A DNA stretch of 64,000 nt from assembly GCF_017814975.1 (NCBI RefSeq), contig NZ_JAGIQA010000012.1, positions 1 through 64,000 on the forward strand, in the 5' to 3' direction. Position numbers and translations under genes: made by a program. Below the pieces are notes generated by a model. That model did no database searches. It saw only the letters and a program-made list of their open reading frames with translations, and was not told the DNA's origin. This DNA comes from Cupriavidus consociatus (GTDB lineage Bacteria; Pseudomonadota; Gammaproteobacteria; Burkholderiales; Burkholderiaceae). Within the stretch, counting starts at the first letter, position 1; each line of letters starts with the position of its first letter. Positions 25,589-34,988 of the stretch are shown here, one piece after another.

Positions 25589-26015
25589 GGCGCGCGGCGT
25601 CAGGGCGTTTCGGGACCTCCACCGTATCCCGCCGCCGCAATGCGGTTTGTAGACGCCCGATATGAATGCGCAAAAATTGGTAAGACCACGGAGAACCGGT
25701 CGCCGGCCATCCATCCCAGCGTTGTCCGCCAGCGACAAATGAGAATCATCTCCTTGCCAAGTGCTATTGACACCTCATATTGAATTCCCCACTATGGCGG
25801 GGTATCGCTTCGGCCGGAATTTGATCCACTGTCTTCCGGCTCAGGCCTGCCGCCATGGCAGGCTGACAAAATCAAAAGAACGCAGTCGGGTGTGGCAATG
25901 GCGTGCTTCCGCAGAGAGGCACCCTCGCCAGAGCGGAATTTTCCGGGGGTCATCATGAGCAGGGTCGTTCCACGAGCTTGGCAGCAAGGCTTGCCAGTCA
26001 GCCGGCTGCGCTGAG
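25589..26015. other. Divergent control region between the two minor-pilin sets
   Basis: About 430 bp of lower GC content separate the leftward and rightward pilin operons. A TTGACA at 25767-25772, 17 bp before CACTAT (25790-25795), could be a promoter for the rightward set, though the -10 is weak. No convincing gene is seen. Because N-terminal start sites on both sides are uncertain, part of this may be untranslated leader. Confidence 0.5.
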
Positions 26016-26651
26016 ATGGGCAGTCCCATTCGCACCCGCGCAGCCGGGTGTGGAAGGCGCTCGCCGTTTGCCCGCTTGTACCGCGCGGGCATCGATGGCG
26101 TGCGCGCTCCACACGTGGCGCGCCCGCGCCCTTCGTCCGGCTTTACGCTGATCGAACTGATGGTCGTGATCGCGCTGATCGCGATCACGACTTCGATCGC
26201 CATGCCATCGTTCCAGCGTTTCCTCGAGCGCGCGCGCGCCGATGCGGCGGCAGCCGAGGTGGCGGGCCTGTTCTCGCTGGCGCGAAGCGAAGCGATTCGC
26301 CGCAACGTGCCGGTGACGATCTGCCGGGCGACCACGGCGACCAGCACCGTCTGCGCGCAGGATGCGCAGGCTGACTGGGGCGGCCGCTGGATCCTGTTCC
26401 AGGACACCAACAACGACCAGGTACGTGCGGCCGGCGAAGAGATCATCCGCATGCGCGATGCCGGCAATGGCGGCTTGTCGGTGCTGCTGGCGGCGCCGGT
26501 GCAGGCGATCCAGGTCAGTGCGCGCGGCTTCCTGGCGGCCGATGGCGCGCTGGCCTTGCGCGTGGCGCCGTCCGGATCGGATGAGCGCGTGCTGAATATC
26601 TGCGTGTCGCATGCCGGGCGCGTCGACCAGAGGACGGCGGCATGCAGTTGA
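26016..26651 (+). CDS. fimT: FimT/GspH-family minor pilin
   Basis: The mature part begins after PSSG with FTLIELMVVIALIAITTSIAMP and keeps Glu5. RADAAAAEVAGLFSLARSEAIRRNVPVTICR is a classic FimT/GspH stretch, and WILFQDTNNDQ follows. The ORF start at ATG 26016 gives an unusually long leader of 42 residues. A GTG near 26100 would leave a more normal 14-residue leader, but neither has a clear ribosome binding site. It is the first gene of a six-gene overlapping operon encoding the priming complex of type IV pili. Confidence 0.88.
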   Translation: MGSPIRTRAAGCGRRSPFARLYRAGIDGVRAPHVARPRPSSGFTLIELMVVIALIAITTSIAMPSFQRFLERARADAAAAEVAGLFSLARSEAIRRNVPVTICRATTATSTVCAQDAQADWGGRWILFQDTNNDQVRAAGEEIIRMRDAGNGGLSVLLAAPVQAIQVSARGFLAADGALALRVAPSGSDERVLNICVSHAGRVDQRTAACS

Positions 26652-27232
26652 GCCGGTCTGCCGTGCGCCAGCGCGGCGCAACCCTGATCGAGGTGCTGAT
26701 CACCATGGTGCTGGTCGCGATCGTCCTGATCGGCATGATGTCGCTACAGGCGGCGTCGCTGCGCTACCGCTCCGGGGCCAGCGTGCGCTACACCATCGTC
26801 GACGCCGCCACCGACCTGTCCGAGCGCATCCGCGCCAATGCGTCCGGGCTGGCCGAAGGCGTGCCCGAAGGCTCCAACGCCTACCTGGATGCCCTGGCGG
26901 TGCAGCCTCCCGTCGCGCCCGCGAAGGACTGCAGCCGGGTCGCGTGCAATGGGGCGGAGTATGCCGCCTGGGACGTCTCGCAATGGTGGCGAGCGCTGTC
27001 GGCGCAACTGCCCGGCGCTGGCGTCGCGGCATGGACTTCGCCCGCGGTCGCGGCACCGGCCGGTACGGTGCCAGCGGGCTTTGTCAGCTACCGGCTGGAG
27101 CTGTACTGGAAGGATCCCGCATCGAACCTTGCCGCCGTGGATTGCTCCGCGGCGGCCAACGCTTATTTCGCCACGCTGGCCGGGTTTGACCCCAGGGGAG
27201 TCACATGCGCGACTGTCACGCTCCGGCCCTGA
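26642..27232 (+). CDS. pilV: Type IV pilus modification protein PilV
   Basis: A 196-residue prepilin: leader MQLSRSAVRQRG, cleavage before ATLIEVLITMVLVAIVLIGMMSLQ, Glu5 present. The stretch YTIVDAATDLSERIRANASG is diagnostic of PilV. Paired cysteines (DCSRVAC and DCSAAANAYF) are typical of the globular domain. It overlaps fimT by 10 bp and pilW by 28 bp, so expression of the set is tightly coupled. PilV, W, X and FimT are thought to prime pilus assembly and carry PilY1. Confidence 0.9.
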   Translation: MQLSRSAVRQRGATLIEVLITMVLVAIVLIGMMSLQAASLRYRSGASVRYTIVDAATDLSERIRANASGLAEGVPEGSNAYLDALAVQPPVAPAKDCSRVACNGAEYAAWDVSQWWRALSAQLPGAGVAAWTSPAVAAPAGTVPAGFVSYRLELYWKDPASNLAAVDCSAAANAYFATLAGFDPRGVTCATVTLRP

Positions 27233-28029
27233 TCCGGCGCCGCATCGCGAGCCGCGGACGCTCGCTGGTGGAAATCATGATTGCGCTGGTGCTCAGCCTG
27301 CTGCTGCTGGGGTCGATCACCGCGTTGTACCTGACCACGCAGCGCAGCACGCGCACGCAGGAAGGCTTGCGCAGCGCCGATGACGGCGCACGCTGGGCCC
27401 TGTCGGTCATCGGCGACCAGTTGCGATTGGCCGGGCTTGGCCGCGTTGACCTTTCGCTGCTGAGCGCGCGTCCGGTCACGTTCGATGGCGCGCCCGTGCT
27501 TGGTTGCGAAGGCGGACTTGCCGATGTCGGCACGGGCGCGTGCGTGGCACCCGCGACCGCCAATGCCGATGCGATCACGGTGCGCTACCAGCGCATCGAC
27601 GGCTCGCTGGCCAGCGCCACCGACTGCAACGGACGCGCCGTCCCGGTGGCACGTGGCATCGCCGAAAACGCCTTCTACGTGACCGGCAACACGCTGATGT
27701 GCCGCGGCTCGGATGGCGCGACCATGGCCGCGTCGCGGGCCGAGCCGATCCTGGAGAACGTCCAGGACCTGCAGCTGAGCTACGGCGTGGCGCAGGACGC
27801 CGACTCCGCCAACGTCACGCAATACCAGCCGGCCAGCGCGCTGGCGGCGGCCGACTGGAGCCGCGTGGTCAGCGTTCGAGTATGCCTGCTGGTGGCGGAT
27901 CCCAGCCCGGTCAACGCGGATGTCGCCACGACTTACCGCGACTGTGCCGACAACGTGCAGAACATTGCCGACGGCCGCCTGCGCCGGCGCTTTACCAGCA
28001 GCTTCGCACTGCGCAACCGGGTGGGATAG
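27205..28029 (+). CDS. pilW: Type IV pilus assembly protein PilW
   Basis: A 274-residue prepilin with leader ending ASRG and mature start RSLVEIMIALVLSLLLLGSITALYL (Glu5). The following STRTQEGLRSADDGARWALSVIGDQLRLAG matches PilW. The C-terminal region (VVSVRVCLLV and TYRDCADNVQNIADGRLRRRFTSSFALRNR) is also typical. It ends directly before the PilX start codon. Confidence 0.9.
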   Translation: MRDCHAPALIRRRIASRGRSLVEIMIALVLSLLLLGSITALYLTTQRSTRTQEGLRSADDGARWALSVIGDQLRLAGLGRVDLSLLSARPVTFDGAPVLGCEGGLADVGTGACVAPATANADAITVRYQRIDGSLASATDCNGRAVPVARGIAENAFYVTGNTLMCRGSDGATMAASRAEPILENVQDLQLSYGVAQDADSANVTQYQPASALAAADWSRVVSVRVCLLVADPSPVNADVATTYRDCADNVQNIADGRLRRRFTSSFALRNRVG

Positions 28030-28656
28030 ATGAGCCAGCGCATGGGCAGACAAGGGAGCAGGCCGCCGCTGCGCAGGCGCCGCGCGCGCGGCGTGGTGCT
28101 GGTGGTCGCGCTGGTGATCCTCGCGGTGGTGTCGCTGCTGACCGTATGGAGCATGCGCGGCAGCCTGTTCGACGAACGCCTCGCGGGCAACAACCGCGAC
28201 CATCAGGTCGCGTTCCAGGCGGCGGAGCTGGGGCTGCGCTTTTGCGAAGCGGTGGTGATCACCGGGCAGCCGGCCGCGCTGTTCAACCGCATGTACCGCA
28301 AGGACATGAGCGCGATCGTCAGCGCAGCCAGGCCGCCGGTCGACAGCAGCGGCCAGCTCAAGCTGGGCTATCTCGATGCCGGCGGCCGCCAGTTCTGGGA
28401 GGTGCCGTCCAACTGGGATACCGGCGTGAACGCCGAGCCCAACACCAACGTGATCGTCATTCCCGCCAGCGAAGGCGTCACGCTGCGCGAAGCCGCCGCG
28501 GCGCCGCGCTGCTTTATCGAAGAGATCCGCAAGCCATCCAAGGTCAGGAATCCACAGACCGGCATGCCGATCAATATCCATTACCGGGTGACAGCGCTGG
28601 GCACCGGCATCAATCCCGGCACGCAGGTCACGCTCCAGTCGGAGGTACGGCAATGA
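28030..28656 (+). CDS. pilX: Type IV pilus assembly protein PilX
   Basis: A 208-residue minor pilin with the PilX_N opening RRARGVVLVVALVILAVVSLLTVWSMR; there is no Glu5, as usual for PilX. The helix FDERLAGNNRDHQVAFQAAELGLRFCE is characteristic: A-N-x-R-D...AFQAAE is the PilX signature. The C-terminus RVTALGTGINPGTQVTLQSEVRQ is also conserved. Its ATG follows the pilW stop with no gap and its own stop overlaps the pilY1 start. Confidence 0.9.
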   Translation: MSQRMGRQGSRPPLRRRRARGVVLVVALVILAVVSLLTVWSMRGSLFDERLAGNNRDHQVAFQAAELGLRFCEAVVITGQPAALFNRMYRKDMSAIVSAARPPVDSSGQLKLGYLDAGGRQFWEVPSNWDTGVNAEPNTNVIVIPASEGVTLREAAAAPRCFIEEIRKPSKVRNPQTGMPINIHYRVTALGTGINPGTQVTLQSEVRQ

Positions 28657-31600
28657 CAGGCTTCAACAGGAGGCTTCGCCAGGGCGTCGCAGCGACGATG
28701 GCGGTCGCGATCGCGCTGTTGCCGGCCGCCGGCGGTGCGGCGGTGTCGCAGCAGCCGCTGATCTTCAGCACCTCGGTGGCGCCCAACGTGATGTTCACGC
28801 TCGACGATTCCGGCTCGATGATGTTCGAGATCACGCCGGAAAGCCTGTCGCCAAACGGCACCGAATCCAGCTGGGACCTGACGCCCGACCGCGGCAACTG
28901 GCTGATCTACACCTTTCCGTTGCCCTCCGGCGGCCAGGTCTATTCGACCGACGGCACCTACTACAAGGACGCCAGCGCGTCGGTCGTCAATTTCAGCAGC
29001 ACCTCGCTGGCGGCAGCACGCTACCGGACCGCGGCACTGAATGTGTCGTACTACAACCCGGACGTCACCTACGGCGCTTGGTTCGATCCTTCCGGCAAGC
29101 TGGCCAAGGCGTCGCCAAAGCAGGCCTGGTACAACCCGATGCTGCCAAACAACGGCTCGATCGACCTGACCGCCGACAACACCGTCAAGGCGTACTGGCT
29201 GGATGACGATGGCAAGGGCTTCAGCGAAAAACGGGTAACGTTCTATCCGGCCATCTATTATCGGTACGACAGTACGCTCAGCGGCTGCAACGGCAGCACG
29301 TCGAGCCTGAAATGCTTCAAGCGCTATGAGATCCGGTCCGGGTCGACGTTTCCGCATAACGGCAAGCGCATTGACTGCGCAGCATCGGCGATCTGCACCT
29401 ATGACGAAGAAATCCAGAACTTCGCCAACTGGTTCCAGTATTACCGCTCGCGCATCCTGGCCATGCGCGCCGCGGTAGGCCAGGCCTTCGCGGGGCAGAA
29501 CGAAGCGATCCGCGTCGGCTTCACCACCATCAATGACAATACCCGCTCCGGCTCGTCCAGCTATACCGGCATCCGACGCGCAGTGGCGCCGTTCAACACC
29601 GCCAACAAGACGCAGTTCTACCAGGACTTCTACAGCCTCGACCTCGGCGCCAATGGCACGCCGCTGCTGGGCGGCATGGACACCGTGGGCAAGTATTTCC
29701 AGAACAACGCCCAGCCGTGGGTCGAGCCGGGCGGCACCAGGGAGAGCGCCTGCCGCGCCAGCTACCACATCCTCTCCACCGACGGCTATTACAGCGACAG
29801 CACCTCGGTTGGCGATGTGGACAGCACCAAGGGCTCGAAGATTTCGCCGGTTTCGGGAACGGCCTACCAGTACCAGCCGGCCGCGCCCTACAAGGATGGC
29901 TATTCCAATTCCCTTGCCGACGTCGCGATGAAGTACTGGGTCAATGACCTGCGCACCGCTGAAAACCGCGTCCCCACCAACTCGCGCGACGAAGCCTTCT
30001 GGCAGCACCTGGTCACCTTTACGCTGGGGCTTGGCGTGAAGGGCTCTCTCGAGTCCGACCCGGCCAACAAGCCGGCCAACACCAATGCCACGCGCAGCGA
30101 CGTGCTCGACGCCATCCTGGCCAAGCTGAAGGGAGGCACCATCAGCTGGCCCAGGCCGTCCGGCAGCGACCAGAACAAGATCGACGACCTCTGGCATGCC
30201 GCGGTCAACACGCGCGCCGACAACTACAGCGCGGGCGATGCCGCCGGGCTTGCCGCGGCGCTGAACAACGCGCTGACGCAGATCGCCTCGCGCAGCGGCT
30301 CGTCCTCGTCGGCGGCGACCAATTCGACCACGCTGAACACCGACACCGCGCTGTTCCTGACGCGCTTCCGCTCCGGAGCATGGACTGGCGAACTGCTGTC
30401 GCAAAGCTATAACGCCACGGACCGCGCCTTCACCGCCCTTAACTGGAATGCCTACCAGAAGATGCCGGCTGCGGCATCGCGCAAGATCTATACGTGGTCG
30501 GCGGGTACCGCCCCGGCCGGCAAGCCATTCCAGTGGACCAGCGACAGCGACGCCTCGCTGACCACCGCGCAGAAGACCGCGCTGGGCGGCGACAAGGCCA
30601 TCGTCGCCTACCTGCGCGGCGACACCACGCTGGAAAAGCGCAATGGCGGCAAGTACCGCGACCGCGTGACCGACAACGGCGCCGGCGGTTCGGTGTCCAA
30701 CGTGCTGGGCGACATCGTCAATTCCTCGCCGATCTACGTGAAGGCAGCGGATGCCGGCTATGACTACCTGAACGGAGACGGCGGCAGCAGCTATTTCGCC
30801 TTCCTCGCCAACAACCGCACCAACCGCCGCGCGATGATCTATGTGGGCGCCAACGACGGCATGCTGCATGGCTTCGACGCGCTGACCGGCGTGGAGAAGT
30901 TTGCCTACCTGCCCAACCAGGCGATCGTCGGCACCAATTCGGTCAAGGCGCTGGCCTCGCCGGAATACGTCCACCGCTTCCTTGTCGATGCCACGCCAGC
31001 CGCCGGCGACGTATTCATCCGGCGCGGCACGGAAAGCACGGCCAGCTGGCGCACGGTGCTGGTCGGGGGCATGGGCGCCGGCGGCAAGGGCATGTTCGCG
31101 CTCGACGTGACCGACCCGTCGACCTTCGACGAGAAAAAGGTCATGTGGGAGATCGCCGCCGACAACGACCTGGGCTACACCATCGGCACGCCGGTGATCG
31201 GCCGCGTCAACAACGGCAAATGGGTGGCGATCTTCGGCAACGGCTACGAGAGCAGCACCGGCAAGGCGGTCTTGTATATCGTCGACCTGGCCAACCCCTT
31301 TGGCAGCAATGGCATCCGGAAGATCTACGCCGATGCGAAGGAGACCGCCGCCAGCGGCAACAACAACGGACTGGGCAGTCCGGAAGTGGTCTACGACGAC
31401 AACCTCACCATCCAGGCGGTCTATGCCGGCGACCTGAAAGGCCGGTTGTGGAAATTCGATCTCTCCGGCGACAACCCGGCGGCGTGGAGCGCCCGCATGG
31501 GCACCACGCAGGGCGCGCCGCTGTTCACCGCGCAAAGCGCGGCGGGCGTGGCCCAGCCGATCACTGCCGCGCCGACCGCGCTGGTCAATCCCAGGGATCC

Positions 31601-32249
31601 GCACAAAGGCTTCCTGCTGACCTTCGGCACCGGCCGCTTTTATGATGCCGCCGATACCGCGGCCACCGGCTACAACTCGGTCTACGGCGTGTGGGACAAC
31701 AATACCGCCGCGGCAACGCGTAGCGACCTGCGCGCGCAGACACTGACCCAGGGTTCGACGGTCGTGGATGGGGTGTCGCGTCCGGTGCTAACCCTCAGCA
31801 GCAATACGGTCGACTACACCACGCGGCGCGGCTGGTACATCGACCTGCTGACGCAGGGCGAGCGCGTGGTGGTCAAGCCGAAGACGGACGCGGAACGGCT
31901 GGTCGTCACCACGCTGACGCCATCGACCGACGAGTGCGTCGGCGGCATCAGTTCCAACCTGCTCGACTTTGCCGCGCTGACCGGCGCCGCGCTGCCGTAC
32001 CCGGTGCTCGATGTCAACGGCGACGGCAAGGTCGACGGCGACGACAACATGAAGGTCAACGACAAGCTGCTGGTGGTATCGGGCATCGCGCAGCAGGGCA
32101 ACTTCGGCTCGACCATCTTTACGGGGGGCGGTGGTGGCGGCAGCGACCACCTCAAGGTCGCCAGCGCCACTACCGGCGATGTCATCAGCGTGGTGGAAAA
32201 GGGCAATATCGCCCGCAACCGGCTGTCATGGAGGCAGATCTCCCAATGA
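28653..32249 (+). CDS. pilY1: Type IV pilus tip adhesin / assembly factor PilY1
   Basis: A 1,198-residue exported protein; signal peptide at residues 1-29. Near the N-terminus FTLDDSGSMMFE (about residues 49-60) holds a DxSxS metal site like that of vWA domains. The C-terminal half is a seven-bladed beta-propeller with blade motifs such as MIYVGANDGMLHGFDALTGVEKFAYLP, VLVGGMGAGGKGMFALDVTDP and AVYAGDLKGRLWKFDL. A calcium-binding loop DVNGDGKVDGDD lies near residue 1120. GGAGGTACGGCA precedes the ATG, which overlaps the pilX stop. PilY1 sits at the pilus tip and functions in adhesion, surface sensing and retraction control. Confidence 0.95.
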   Translation: MTGFNRRLRQGVAATMAVAIALLPAAGGAAVSQQPLIFSTSVAPNVMFTLDDSGSMMFEITPESLSPNGTESSWDLTPDRGNWLIYTFPLPSGGQVYSTDGTYYKDASASVVNFSSTSLAAARYRTAALNVSYYNPDVTYGAWFDPSGKLAKASPKQAWYNPMLPNNGSIDLTADNTVKAYWLDDDGKGFSEKRVTFYPAIYYRYDSTLSGCNGSTSSLKCFKRYEIRSGSTFPHNGKRIDCAASAICTYDEEIQNFANWFQYYRSRILAMRAAVGQAFAGQNEAIRVGFTTINDNTRSGSSSYTGIRRAVAPFNTANKTQFYQDFYSLDLGANGTPLLGGMDTVGKYFQNNAQPWVEPGGTRESACRASYHILSTDGYYSDSTSVGDVDSTKGSKISPVSGTAYQYQPAAPYKDGYSNSLADVAMKYWVNDLRTAENRVPTNSRDEAFWQHLVTFTLGLGVKGSLESDPANKPANTNATRSDVLDAILAKLKGGTISWPRPSGSDQNKIDDLWHAAVNTRADNYSAGDAAGLAAALNNALTQIASRSGSSSSAATNSTTLNTDTALFLTRFRSGAWTGELLSQSYNATDRAFTALNWNAYQKMPAAASRKIYTWSAGTAPAGKPFQWTSDSDASLTTAQKTALGGDKAIVAYLRGDTTLEKRNGGKYRDRVTDNGAGGSVSNVLGDIVNSSPIYVKAADAGYDYLNGDGGSSYFAFLANNRTNRRAMIYVGANDGMLHGFDALTGVEKFAYLPNQAIVGTNSVKALASPEYVHRFLVDATPAAGDVFIRRGTESTASWRTVLVGGMGAGGKGMFALDVTDPSTFDEKKVMWEIAADNDLGYTIGTPVIGRVNNGKWVAIFGNGYESSTGKAVLYIVDLANPFGSNGIRKIYADAKETAASGNNNGLGSPEVVYDDNLTIQAVYAGDLKGRLWKFDLSGDNPAAWSARMGTTQGAPLFTAQSAAGVAQPITAAPTALVNPRDPHKGFLLTFGTGRFYDAADTAATGYNSVYGVWDNNTAAATRSDLRAQTLTQGSTVVDGVSRPVLTLSSNTVDYTTRRGWYIDLLTQGERVVVKPKTDAERLVVTTLTPSTDECVGGISSNLLDFAALTGAALPYPVLDVNGDGKVDGDDNMKVNDKLLVVSGIAQQGNFGSTIFTGGGGGGSDHLKVASATTGDVISVVEKGNIARNRLSWRQISQ

Positions 32250-32713
32250 ACGGGTTCCATAGCCGCCGCCGCGTGCCGACCACTGGCGGCATGACGCTGA
32301 TCGAGCTGATGGTCGCGGTATCGATCCTCGGCATCCTCGTCGCCATCGCCATCCCCAACTACACCGAGCACGTGCGGCGCGGCTACCGTACCGATGCGCG
32401 CGGCATGATGACCGAGGCGGCGCAGCAGCTGGAGCGCTTCCGCTCGGTCAATGGCCGCTACGACCAGGACAGCGCCGGGGCGGCGTTCGCCTTGCCGGCG
32501 GCGTTCCGCACTTCGCCGCGCGACAGCAACCGGGTGCGCTACAACCTCTCGCTGGTGGCCAATTCGCTGACGGCGAACGGCTATGTGCTGCAGGCCGTGC
32601 CGGTCGATGCGGCGGATGCCTGTGGCACCTACCTGCTGGACCAGGCCGGCACGCGGCTGAACGCGGTCGGGGCGAATCCCGCCGCGTATTTGCAGGACTG
32701 CTGGGAACGTTGA
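32246..32713 (+). CDS. pilE: Type IV minor pilin PilE
   Basis: The ATG at 32246 overlaps the pilY1 stop (ATGA); an open frame extending further upstream is a shadow of pilY1. The 155-residue protein has leader MNGFHSRRRVPTTGG and mature start MTLIELMVAVSILGILVAIAIPNY (Glu5). TEHVRRGYRTDARGMMTEAAQQLERF and GRYDQDSAGAAFALP are PilE features, and a C-terminal disulphide can form between DACGTYLL and DCWER. It is the last gene of the rightward set and converges on nrdR with a 16-bp gap. Confidence 0.92.
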   Translation: MNGFHSRRRVPTTGGMTLIELMVAVSILGILVAIAIPNYTEHVRRGYRTDARGMMTEAAQQLERFRSVNGRYDQDSAGAAFALPAAFRTSPRDSNRVRYNLSLVANSLTANGYVLQAVPVDAADACGTYLLDQAGTRLNAVGANPAAYLQDCWER

Positions 32714-32729
32714 CGGTAGGGCAGGGCGC

Positions 32730-33194
32730 TCAGCGCTTGCTGTTGCCCGCGGTCACTTCGGCGAGCACATCGGAGAACTCGGAAACATCCTCGAAACTCC
32801 GGTACACCGACGCAAAGCGGATATACGCGATCTTGTCGAGCTTGCGCAGCTCGCGCATCACCAGCTCGCCGACCTGGCTGCTGGGGATTTCCTTCTCGCC
32901 CAGCGACAGCAGTCTTTCCTCGATGCGGGTGATGGCTTCATCGATGGCCTCGGCCGAAACCGGGCGCTTGCGCAACGCCAGGCGCATCGAATCCTTCAGC
33001 TTGGCGCGCGCGTAGTCGACGCGCGAACCGTTTTTCTTGACGATGGCGGGAAAGAACAGCTCGATCCGCTCATAGGTGGTGAAGCGGCGGTCGCAGGACT
33101 CGCAGCGCCGGCGCCGGCGCACGGCATCGCCGTCTTCCGACATGCGCGTGTCGAGCACCTGGGTATTGGAATGACCGCAAAAGGGGCATTTCAT
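32730..33194 (-). CDS. nrdR: Transcriptional repressor NrdR
   Basis: A 154-residue repressor of ribonucleotide reductase genes. The N-terminal zinc ribbon has [13 protein letters not shown] and [14 protein letters not shown] (two CxxC knuckles). The ATP-cone follows ([68 protein letters not shown]) and senses ATP/dATP. It is downstream of glyA on the same strand, a conserved pairing, with a 157-bp gap. Confidence 0.97.
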   Translation of the reverse strand: MKCPFCGHSNTQVLDTRMSEDGDAVRRRRRCESCDRRFTTYERIELFFPAIVKKNGSRVDYARAKLKDSMRLALRKRPVSAEAIDEAITRIEERLLSLGEKEIPSSQVGELVMRELRKLDKIAYIRFASVYRSFEDVSEFSDVLAEVTAGNSKR

Positions 33195-33351
33195 GCCGGA
33201 CCACCTTCAGTTGAATTCCGCCGCTTGTTCCGGGTGGGTGTACCGCGGAGGCGGGGCGGGTTGGCGAGGCCCGCAAGCCGGACCGCCTGCTTCATGTGGC
33301 AGGGCACGGCTTGCGGGGCTGCCGGCCACCCTCGCGGGTGGCCCGGAAGCA

Positions 33352-34599
33352 TCAGCCGTAGACCGGGAAACGCTTGGTCAGGGCAGCCACCTGCTCGCGC
33401 ACGCTGGCGATGTTGGCGGCGTCGTGCGGGTTCTCCAGCACGTCGGCGATCAGGTTGCCGACGATGCGGGCTTCTTCTTCCTTGAAGCCGCGCGTGGTCA
33501 TGGCCGGCGAGCCCAGGCGGATGCCCGAGGTCACGAACGGCTTTTCCGGATCGTTCGGAATGGCGTTCTTGTTGACGGTGATGTGCGCCTCGCCCAGGAT
33601 GCGCTCGGCGTCCTTGCCGGTGATGTGCTTGGCGCGCAGGTCGACCAGCATCACGTGGCTTTCGGTGCGGCCCGAGACGATGCGCAGGCCGCGCGCGATC
33701 AGGGTCTCGGCCAGCACGGCGGCGTTCTTCACCACTTGCTGCTGGTATTCCTTGAACTCGGGGGTCAGCGCTTCCTTGAACGCCACCGCCTTGCCGGCGA
33801 TCACGTGCATCAGCGGGCCGCCCTGGATGCCGGGGAAGATCGCCGAGTTGATGGCCTTCTCATGCTCGGCCTTCATCAGGATCACGCCGCCGCGCGGGCC
33901 GCGCAGGCTCTTGTGCGTGGTGGTGGTGACGAAGTCGGCGTGCGGCACCGGGTTCGGGTAGACGCCCGCGGCGATCAGGCCGGCATAGTGGGCCATGTCG
34001 ACCATGAAATAGGCACCGATCGACTTGGCGACGCGGCCGATGCGCTCGAAGTCGATGCGCAGCGCGAAGGCGGAGGCGCCGGCGATGATCAGCTTGGGCT
34101 TCTTCTCTTGCGCGAGCTTTTCCAGCGCGTCGTAGTCGATGTCTTCCTGCGCGTTCAGGCCGTAGCTGACCACGTTGAACCACTTGCCGCTCATGTTCAG
34201 CGCCATGCCGTGGGTCAGGTGGCCGCCTTCGGCCAGGCTCATGCCCATGATGGTGTCGCCCGGCTTGAGCATGGCGAAGTACACGCCCTGGTTGGCCTGC
34301 GAGCCCGAGTTGGGCTGCACGTTGGCGGCCTCGGCGCCGAACAGCTGCTTGACGCGGTCGATGGCCAGCTGCTCGACCATGTCGACAAATTCGCAGCCAC
34401 CGTAGTAGCGCTTGCCGGGATAGCCCTCGGCGTACTTGTTGGTCAGTTGCGAACCCTGCGCGGCCATCACGGCCGGCGAGGTGTAGTTTTCGGAGGCGAT
34501 CAGCTCGATGTGGTCTTCCTGGCGCTGGTTTTCCTTCTGGATGGCGGCAAAGACCTCAGGGTCGATCTGGTCGATCGTGAAACGGCTGCGTTCGAACAT
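33352..34599 (-). CDS. glyA: Serine hydroxymethyltransferase
   Basis: A 415-residue PLP enzyme converting serine and tetrahydrofolate to glycine and methylene-THF, the main source of one-carbon units. Hallmarks are [49 protein letters not shown] and [17 protein letters not shown] with the PLP-binding lysine, and the C-terminal [33 protein letters not shown] is the standard start; the open frame upstream is the riboswitch leader. It is controlled by a ZTP riboswitch in its 240-nt leader. Confidence 0.97.
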   Translation of the reverse strand: MFERSRFTIDQIDPEVFAAIQKENQRQEDHIELIASENYTSPAVMAAQGSQLTNKYAEGYPGKRYYGGCEFVDMVEQLAIDRVKQLFGAEAANVQPNSGSQANQGVYFAMLKPGDTIMGMSLAEGGHLTHGMALNMSGKWFNVVSYGLNAQEDIDYDALEKLAQEKKPKLIIAGASAFALRIDFERIGRVAKSIGAYFMVDMAHYAGLIAAGVYPNPVPHADFVTTTTHKSLRGPRGGVILMKAEHEKAINSAIFPGIQGGPLMHVIAGKAVAFKEALTPEFKEYQQQVVKNAAVLAETLIARGLRIVSGRTESHVMLVDLRAKHITGKDAERILGEAHITVNKNAIPNDPEKPFVTSGIRLGSPAMTTRGFKEEEARIVGNLIADVLENPHDAANIASVREQVAALTKRFPVYG

Positions 34600-34711
34600 G
34601 GCGAGACTCGTCTGAAAAAAGGGAATCCGATTCAAGCATCGGGAGCATCGGTTAGGGCGCGCGGGGAAGGCTAGCGGCGACCGGCGCTGGCGGCACTTTG
34701 CAGCCGTCGGC

Positions 34712-34727
34712 GCAGGGCGCACCCTGC
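34712..34727 (-). promoter_or_regulatory. Hairpin in the glyA leader downstream of the riboswitch
   Basis: GCAGGG/CCCTGC stem with a 4-nt loop follows the ZTP aptamer. No T-run follows it, so it is not a simple terminator; it may be part of the expression platform. Confidence 0.4.
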
Positions 34728-34735
34728 TTCCCATT

Positions 34736-34838
34736 CGCTGCCCAGGCGAGCGGCAGGCGTGTGAAACAACACGCCAGAGAACTTGCGCTTCCTCGTGGTA
34801 GTGCCCACTGACTTCGCCAGTCGCGCAAGATGGAATGG
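34736..34838 (-). promoter_or_regulatory. ZTP (pfl) riboswitch upstream of glyA
   Basis: Read on the minus strand the leader contains the conserved pfl-motif parts in order. They are GCGACTGGCG (34825-34816), GTGGGCACTACCAC (34808-34795) followed by GAGGAAGCG, a variable hairpin GCGTGT/ACACGC, and CGCCTGGGCA (34748-34739). These match the two conserved halves of the ZTP aptamer, which senses the purine intermediate ZMP/ZTP that builds up when 10-formyl-THF is low. It would switch on glyA to restore one-carbon supply. ZTP riboswitches upstream of glyA are known in Proteobacteria. Confidence 0.85.
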
Positions 34839-34846
34839 TTGCGCGC

Positions 34847-34876
34847 AGTGTAGCGCGTAGAGTGCGCCCGCCGCAA
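34847..34876 (-). promoter_or_regulatory. glyA promoter
   Basis: TACACT (34852-34847) is preceded at 18 bp by TTGCGG (34876-34871). The predicted start near 34840 falls just before the riboswitch. A TTGACG (34884-34879) lies a little further up and could serve a weaker overlapping promoter. Confidence 0.55.
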
Positions 34877-34975
34877 GCCGTCAACCCGCCAGCCAAGGCT
34901 GGTCAAGGGCTGGCCAGCAACTTGCTGTTGCAAACTCGTACTGCGGGTTTACACGAAACCGCATTCTCTCTCCGT

Positions 34976-34981
34976 TACAAT
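34976..34981 (+). promoter_or_regulatory. -10 box immediately before ybgC
   Basis: TACAAT ends only 7 bp before the ybgC ATG, so transcription from it would give a leaderless or nearly leaderless mRNA. No good -35 at 16-18 bp is seen; TTTACA is 22 bp away. Confidence 0.4.
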
Positions 34982-34988
34982 CGCGGCC

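Noticed and set aside
28581..31604. A 1,007-residue minus-strand frame opposite pilY1
   Set aside because: Low-complexity Arg/Gly/Val-rich shadow; pilY1 on the other strand has clear motifs.
27504..32249. A 1,581-residue frame covering pilW to pilY1
   Set aside because: The first 383 residues are a shadow of pilW and pilX; the real pilY1 starts at 28653 with a ribosome binding site and signal peptide.
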